In this document: positions 57,908 through 64,000 of the stretch, one piece after another | How the letters are laid out: each line of letters starts with the position of its first letter | Numbering within the stretch: the stretch's first letter is position 1 | From: Acanthosepion esculentum | Lineage: Eukaryota; Mollusca; Cephalopoda; Sepiida; Sepiidae | Reading direction: 5' to 3' | DNA length: 64,000 bases | Assembly (NCBI GenBank): GCA_964036315.1 | Contig: OZ038479.1 | Span: forward strand, 57,141,746 to 57,205,745 | Program-made: the position numbers and the translations under genes | The notes under the pieces: generated by a model | What the model saw: only the letters and a program-made list of their open reading frames with translations | The model's database searches: none | What the model was told of the DNA's origin: nothing

Positions 57908-58208
57908 TTAAGCAAATGCTCTGTTTTATAATAAACAGTATTAAATAACATTTACCGGCCTGAATGTCCGAGAAATTTTTCATAAAGGCAGCTGAGTCAT
58001 CCAACCTTTGCTGTTATCTTTCCGTTGCTGAGATACCATAAACTATGGATCGAGTCTACATGGCAACACAGTGACATCTAACATAAACTTTCTTTAAACA
58101 TAACTCAAAAACAAAGGATTTGTGGACATATGTTTACATGGACATTTTACCTTGTTTTGGTATCAGAAACTTGCCCCCAAAGCTTGTAAAAGTATTTGAT
58201 ACATCCTC

Positions 58209-58212
<4 letters not shown>
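57908..58212. other. no gene recognised
   Basis: No supported feature. Confidence 0.5.

Positions 58213-58284
<72 letters not shown>
58213..58284. repeat. (TG)n(TA)n microsatellite
   Basis: A run of TG followed by TA immediately left of the palindrome. A further TA run lies at 58412-58437. Confidence 0.95.
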
Positions 58285-58289
<5 letters not shown>

Positions 58290-58380
58290 ACATTTATATA
58301 TTATGTTTAATGTTCTTTTTATAGATACAAGTACTTGTATCTATAAAAAGAACGTTAAACATAATATATAAATGTCTTTA
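58285..58380. repeat. 96-bp palindrome without spacer
   Basis: Arms 58285-58332 and 58333-58380 are inverted copies over 48 bp with one mismatch and a perfect centre (gatacaagtacttgtatc). It can form a long hairpin or cruciform. Confidence 0.95.
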
Positions 58381-58439
58381 AATAAATTGTCGGACTATGT
58401 CCAATTCTAAAATATATATATATATATATATATATATTA

Positions 58440-58934
58440 TTCCTCACTGATAGCATGACTTGGAATTTCATGTGCAGTGCAATCTTCAGTTGCTGAGTAT
58501 AGACTGACTTATGTAATTTAAATTTTTAAAAATATCTGTTTATTGCAATGTTGGTGCAGTTAAATATTATACTAGGATTACAGTTTTTTTTAATTTGAAA
58601 AATTATATTTGGCATTTAAAATAAACAGGATTTGTATAAATATGCAAAACAAAATTATTTTAGAGTTATGAATATTAATTTTTTATTTTTTATATTAAGC
58701 ATAAAAGGAGATTACTTAGTCTTTAAAGAAGAAACGTAATTTACATTAAAAACAAATCTGGATCTATATATTTAAGCAGATATTTATTTTTATACCTACA
58801 TGTAACCATCAATTCATTTCTCTTGTTTAATAAGCTAGGGTTATTTAAGTGTTTTAAGATAATCAATTTTTCAACAAGACAAGTTACATCTATTACCTAT
58901 TACCATTATAAGATTTAAAAGGTGTATTACCATC
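58440..58934. other. no gene recognised
   Basis: AT-rich, no supported feature. Confidence 0.5.
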
Positions 58935-59985
58935 ATTCTTTAATTGCCAGAAATATTTAGAGCAGTGCTGTTTTTGTATTTTATATTGCCTAAAGTCATC
59001 TGATAATGGTAGTAACAAAATTTCCAAGGATTTTTAGTGGAACCAAAAGAAAACTTAGCAACATTACCAAAATGTATGTTAGCTTGGTATGCAATATTAT
59101 CAGTCATACACTTACTGTTTAAGGGACAGATCATATTTTTTCAGCAGTTGCATTTATTTTAAAAAATTAACATTGTCTTTGTTGGAAATATATTTGATTA
59201 ATATAATGTTGTTATGTTGGGATATAGATTTATCTATGTTAATGCAGCTTTAGCTGATCTTGACATTATTTTTGTTAAAAATCTTTTTAGTGTTGGTGAA
59301 TGGTTAATGCGCTTATGAATTAAACCTGGGAAAATTCTTTCGATATTAGTTTGAACATTATGATTAAAAGATGGATTAAACCATATGATGTTATGCTGAC
59401 GGTGTTTCTGTTTATTTTTATCTTCTTTGTTTTTTTCTAATCTAATTTATGATTGCTTAGTTCTAAAGCCTTTTATATATTTAATTTTATTATTATCAAA
59501 TATTTCCTTATTACTGAAGTTGGCAGATAAATTTGGATTGATTTATGTAAATCATCTAGAATTTTGTGGTGGTGGTTTGATAATTTACTGACATATCTAT
59601 GGTTATATAGATCTTTGGCATATGGTTTCCAATAACTATTATTCAAGTCTAAAGTCACATTTAGAAAGTTAAACACTTTAGAATTGGTGGTAGTGGTAAT
59701 ATTTAGTTGATGATCTTTAAAAAATTTTATCATTTCCTTTCTCAACCTGTCTATATTTTGTGGACTTGTTTTATGGAGGAGAATTACACCATCATCTCTA
59801 TAGAGTCCAGTGTCCTTAATGTTGAAAATAAATCTTAGTTGCCACAATAACAAGATTCCAACTAGTTTGCATACCTCTGCTGAATATATATGTTGACTGT
59901 TTTGTTTTCTCCTGCTTATCACCACTTTGCAGTTTATGCAAAGCCAGAAAATATCTTTAGATTGAAGGTCCGATAATACCAAAAA
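58935..59985 (-). mobile_element. reverse transcriptase relic with YRDD box and GIY-YIG-type C-terminus (Penelope-like, tentative)
   Basis: A minus frame at 59473-59982 (169 residues) reads DTGLYRDDGVILLHKTSPQN, IDRLRKEMIKFFKDHQLNIT and VFNFLNVTLDLNNSYWKPYA, then SKLSNHHHKIL. The stretch at about 59290-59420 reads HNIIWFNPSFNHNVQTNIER. The frame at 58940-59134 has ICPLNSKCMTDNIAYQANI and NIKYKNSTALN. The order matches invertebrate retroelement proteins with GLYRDDG and a C-terminal Cys-rich plus GIY-YIG-like region. I place it near Penelope-like elements with reservation. It is 5'-truncated and frameshifted. Confidence 0.75.
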
Positions 59986-60124
59986 TTCTTTTAAAGAAAA
60001 TGTATCAATTTCCCAAGGAGTGAAGGTAGTTAGAATAATAGTGGTATCAAGGGAAAAACTGTCCTTTTGACACTCTGTTTTTTTTTGAAGGCAAGAAGTT
60101 CCAAGATTTTTTGTGGTGGGGGAG

Positions 60125-60300
60125 ATAATAATGATTTAATGATATAAGTTTTACTAATTGACCCATAGCTGATGGGAGAAGAGATTGGTTTATACCTTTA
60201 CTAAGGGTATTTGTGAATAATTGAATATAGTGAACCAAATTGGAACTTAACTGTCCAATTAACCATTTTGAGCATTTAACCATTACACCATCCACACATA
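60125..60300 (-). repeat. tRNA-derived SINE-like repeat
   Basis: Similar to 34985-35210 in the same orientation (ttactaattgacccatagct, cctttactaagggtatttgt, ttaaccattacaccatcc). Confidence 0.7.
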
Positions 60301-60659
60301 CAGGCTTACTGTACCTACAATTCTAAAGCAGTCAGACATTTACGTACTGACCTGGCTTGATGTTGCTTAACTTCAGTCAACTGGTGTTCCAGTGGGATGT
60401 GACTGTAACCCATATATATAAAGATAGCTTTAATAATCTTCCCAGACCAAAACAAACTATTAAATAAAAGATCCAAACTAATCTCAAAATTTTTTTACTA
60501 CATTACTAAAACATTGAAAACTGAAAAGAATAAATATATAAAATAAAAAAAAGTTAAATAAATTAATATAAATAAATAAACAAACCACTCCCACCAAAAC
60601 AACCGTTAGAATAGACTACCCACAATGCACTACTGACCCATATATATATATAAATAGTT

Positions 60660-60744
60660 GAAAAAAAACGAACACCCGTCGCCTGACAATTGTGTCTAGC
60701 ATGAAACAGACTGTTGCCTCTGAGTGTTGACATCGATGTTCACT

Positions 60745-60773
<29 letters not shown>
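60660..60773 (+). repeat. element 3' end with TA tail
   Basis: It contains tctagcatgaaacag, cctctgagtgttgacatcga and tgttcacttttt followed by TA repeats. It is the plus-strand counterpart of 35927-36025. Confidence 0.8.
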
Positions 60774-60775
<2 letters not shown>

Positions 60776-61193
60776 GGCACATGGCCAACTGGTTAGAACA
60801 TTCTCGTTCTGACCATGAGACCTGGGTTCCAATCTCACCGTGGTTGATTTCCTGATGTTATCATGTGGCACTTTTGGAAAGTGCCTGAAAAGCATACCAC
60901 GGGGTTGACCCAAGCCTTGTGAGTGAAATTGGGTAGACAGAAACTTTGGTTGCCGTTGATAGCTGTGCTAGCATGAAGTCACAAGTCATTGTGGTTGAGG
61001 GCTTGAGTGTGCTGGCCTTGTTCAAATTGTTGATCATGCTAGATAACATGCTCTTTCCTGGAAACTGTAAGTTCTGCTCAACATAATTGCAGTATAAGCC
61101 ACAGGTGGGCTCTGCAGGTGTTGAATAAACACAAATGCGCTTGAGCAAGCATCTACAATAGGGATTGGATAGTAGACAGGTATGAGTGGCCAG

Positions 61194-61195
<2 letters not shown>
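60774..61195 (+). repeat. tRNA-derived SINE, distinct family
   Basis: It begins directly after a TA run with gggcacatggccaactggtt (A-box-like tggccaactgg) and has a good B box (gggttccaatctc) about 50 bases later. A roughly 350-bp unrelated body follows, ending at another TA run. Such tRNA-headed SINEs are known from cephalopods. It is probably transcribed by RNA polymerase III if the promoter works. Confidence 0.8.
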
Positions 61196-61238
<43 letters not shown>

Positions 61239-61242
61239 CAGC

Positions 61243-61270
<28 letters not shown>
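61195..61270. repeat. (TA)n runs with ggccagc interruptions
   Basis: Two TA runs, each preceded by ggccagctata, then a (ca)n run to about 61277. Confidence 0.92.
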
Positions 61271-61277
<7 letters not shown>

Positions 61278-61279
61278 GT

Positions 61280-61784
61280 GTGTGTAATATACACAAGCCA
61301 TGTATATATATTTAAATATGAATGGTTCACTCGAATGAGTTATTTATAAAATAGTATGGATTTCAAATGTGAAAATCACATCACCAATCATAGTGCTTAT
61401 TGCAGTTAACATTGGTAATTTCCTAATCGATATTTCAGTTTTCATGGGATACCTGGCAAGACTGCCTTCAAAATAGGAATGAACCTTATACCCTGAAAGA
61501 TAAAGTAATTTTAATTTTTGGGAACCAACTATAAAGACAAATGTATCCTCCTAAGTTACCATTCCTTAAATATATAATAACAGGTAAGGAAAAATGGTTT
61601 ATATATGACAATGTTCAAAGTGAAAAGCAGTGGATTGACAAGGTTAAATTTCCACAACCTACCATGAAACCTGATCTCCATGGAAGAAAGGTCAATTTGT
61701 GTGTAGTGTGATCATTGGTGAGGCGTGTCTATAAAAGTTTGCTTAAAAAGTGCCCTGTGCTCATTTATAGCAAAAATATTGGAT
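61280..61784. other. no gene recognised
   Basis: No supported feature on either strand. Confidence 0.5.
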
Positions 61785-61985
61785 AATGTTTAACCTTCAT
61801 GCCCACAAAAAAAAATGCTGCATCAAAACAGTGATTATTCCCTTAACTGCTATTACTGTATACACTTTTGACTCCCTCATCAATGTTTATCATTTTAAAA
61901 AGTGATGATTAAAATTTTAATAAAGTGGATTTATACATTTTCTTAATTCTTGAGAATTGTCAAAAATATTAAACACTATTTATTT
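61785..61985 (+). repeat. dispersed repeat shared with the duplication copies
   Basis: It matches 29600-29830 and 46250-46480 (ccttcatgcccacaaa, tttatcattttaaaaag, gtggatttatacatttt, ttgagaattg, atattaaacactat). Inverted copies lie near 35560-35760 and 50540-50730. Confidence 0.75.
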
Positions 61986-62032
61986 ATTAGATTGCTTATT
62001 TACAAAATTATAAAAATATGTCAACCAGCTAT

Positions 62033-62470
62033 GGTTAATTTGCAGTTTAGCACCCGCTCTCAGTTTGCATTAAAAATTTCCAGAATACTTAAATTTTTGT
62101 GTAATTGTACATGCTTCATTCAAATCTGACTCGATAAATTTGATAAAATCTACTGATTTGGAGTTATTGACAGTAAAAATTTGGATTCATTCACGTCATT
62201 GGTGGCAGCCATTACTGGCATTGTTTGCATACATTTGCTGCTGAGTATCTGTGAGTAATAGTCACTTGTCTTGATTATAGTGCACAATTGAGCATTTGTA
62301 CATAAATAGTTCTACTGCATAGTAATTGAAACATTGAGACAAGTAAGATCAGTAAAAAAAAGCGTGCACTATAATAGGACAAGTGACTATTCAAATGAAG
62401 CATAAATGTAAGTATTTTGAAAATTTTTAATGCAAACAGAGCACAGGTGCTAAACTGCAAATTACCTCCA
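62033..62470. repeat. long inverted repeat (foldback element), left arm interrupted
   Basis: The right arm (62364-62470) pairs with 62257-62285 (aatagtcacttgtc, attatagtgcac) and with 62033-62125 (taatttgcagtttagcacc, gtttgcattaaaaattt). The left arm is split by about 130 bp (62126-62256) that has no counterpart on the right. Confidence 0.8.
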
Positions 62471-63719
62471 ACTATAATGAAATATTTTTATTTACAATTT
62501 TTTGAAAAGAGATTTTTTTGTTCATAAATTTTAAAAAAATCAGAATTATTAATCTAAAATGTCAAAACAATAATGTTTATATGAACTATGGAATACCAAT
62601 TGAGAAGAGACTGTTCGTTTAATCATGAAGGGGGAGAGGTCAGTAATCAGGCTGTATTCTAAGTTTACCAACACCCCAGGTTTTTGTCGCTACCACAGTG
62701 TTTATTTTTAGCACATGTTTATGCAAAAACAAACAGTGGAAGTTGGAATTAGAGCTGAGTGAAGTGAGTTGACAAGCAGTTGCCCAGAGGGATAGACAGT
62801 GAAAGCATCCGCTTGCTGATGTAATAAGGGAAGAAGTGAACTCAAGTTATCTGCTATATTGGTGCAATATTGCCAGTGAACCCCCCCCCCCTTATATCCT
62901 GATAGTGAAATAATTACGGCATCTACTAAGAACAAAAAGGGTGAGCCCAAAAGCTACTTCTCTCCTTTCAGAATTATTTGCTATATTTGTTTGTTTGTTT
63001 TTTTCTGGGCTTTATTTCATGTACACTACTTTCTTGTAAAAGAAGCATTATTCTTTCTGTACCCATTTCTTCTCTATATACATAAACTTTTCTTTGGACT
63101 TGAATTGACTACTTGTTCATATTTGATTTTTCTGCTTGGTCTGAGTCTCACCCCAACGAACTTGCAGGTAGACCAGCTGAATCATCCAGGATCTACAATT
63201 TGTTAATTGTTCTCCAGGATCAAAAAAATCACAACGTGGCTGGAAAGTGAAATTGAATCAACATTGTGAACCGGAGACTTTGATTGAACTTGTAATACTG
63301 CACCAGAACAGGACCAACAGCTGGTCTTATAAAGTACATCAATCCAGTGGGGGTTAGAATAGATGTTACAACATAATTCATTGACAGCTTCTCTTCCTTT
63401 TACATATTTTGATAAATTACTTTTCTATAAATTTTTGAATAAAAAGGATTCTTTTCAAATTTATTTCTTTATAAATATTAAATAATAAATCTTTATACAA
63501 GGCAAATAAATATCGCATTGTACTGGGTTCACATTTTTATAATCTTGTAAATGTGTATCCAGTAATAGTGGTATCAAGGGTCTTTTTTGTGAGCACAAAG
63601 GTTAAATATCGTCTTCCTCCATGGAAATGCAAGACTGCACATGGAAGAATAATGCAGAAAGAAATTTTAAGAGATTGGTTGATCTGTTCCACCCCATCTG
63701 ACATATTCACCTATTTAAA
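62471..63719. other. no gene recognised
   Basis: Short frames only. A dispersed-repeat phrase (agtaatagtggtatcaaggg) at 63559 is also found near 60031. Confidence 0.45.
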
Positions 63720-64000
63720 TTGTTCAAACTGTTGTCTTCATCTTTGTTACCATATTCACAATGTTTCAACCATTGTATGTGCCAGCCTTCTTCAGATGAT
63801 TAGAAATTCGACCTGAACCATTTATTTTGTCTGCTGGGGTAGATTTTTCTAGTTCTACATGCCATGCATCTTCCGGCTGTCTCAGTTACCTCCCTTTAAC
63901 ACAGCTCTACCAAGGTTTTTTTGTTCACCTCTGCAGAAAACAGGTACTGAACTCACAACTCTTTGGGTCAAGTCACTGGAGCCAAACAATGTTTTCATCC
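63720..64000 (-). repeat. Penelope-associated repeat, family 1, cut by the window edge
   Basis: Minus orientation: tail (gtcttcatctttgttaccat), decayed core (caatgtttcaaccattgtat), body (gaccatt complement region) and tRNA-like head (ctgaactcacaactctttgg). It runs off the right end. Confidence 0.8.

Noticed and set aside
59473..59982. The 169-residue frame as a host gene
   Set aside because: Its YRDD reverse-transcriptase box and broken flanking pieces show it is a retroelement relic.

Overview
The window looks like AT-rich, intron-scale and intergenic DNA of a large animal genome, most likely a cephalopod and probably an octopod. The evidence is four C2H2 zinc-finger genes of the [15 protein letters not shown] type (a family hugely expanded in octopus), several families of tRNA-derived SINE-like repeats, and many decayed mariner, CR1-like LINE and Penelope-like elements. 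No species marker is present, so this is an inference.

Genes: only the zinc-finger reading frames look like real genes. (1) The 3' end of a zinc-finger gene lies at the left edge (2-430, +). (2) A 296-residue, 10-finger protein is at 19401-20291 (-). (3) Its shortened paralog is at 39095-39787 (-). (4) A 698-residue protein with 23 fingers is at 52023-54119 (+). They probably encode nuclear DNA-binding proteins made of fingers only; no KRAB, SCAN, BTB or other effector domain is visible in these exons.

Layout: 0.5-17.9 kb is a graveyard of mariner/Tc1 relics, LINE 3' ends and Penelope-associated repeats. From about 17.9 to 50.9 kb lies the main structure of the window, an old direct (tandem) segmental duplication. 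Copy A (about 17.95-35.93 kb) and copy B (about 37.96-50.93 kb) each carry one minus-strand zinc-finger gene plus flanks that align block by block. They are separated by a LINE relic and a TA-rich minisatellite (35.93-37.94 kb). Insertions private to one copy can be read against the empty site in the other: a pogo-like MITE in A; a 776-bp DNA transposon, a 287-bp element with an 8-bp target duplication, and a 554-bp solo LTR in B. From 51.8 to 54.3 kb lies the large zinc-finger gene, preceded by decayed fingers. From 54.3 kb to the end are more mobile-element relics, a U2 snRNA fragment, a 96-bp perfect-centre palindrome, a Penelope-like reverse transcriptase relic and microsatellites.

Most notable: a 496-bp composite element at 32210-32705 has the same body in both orientations around a tRNA-like centre, and 12-bp direct repeats flank the whole unit. 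The same head-to-head layout recurs at other loci, and the body carries a hammerhead-ribozyme-like core. I did not find a clear, wholly new coding system. The best candidates for something undescribed are this element family and the diverging pair of duplicated zinc-finger genes.
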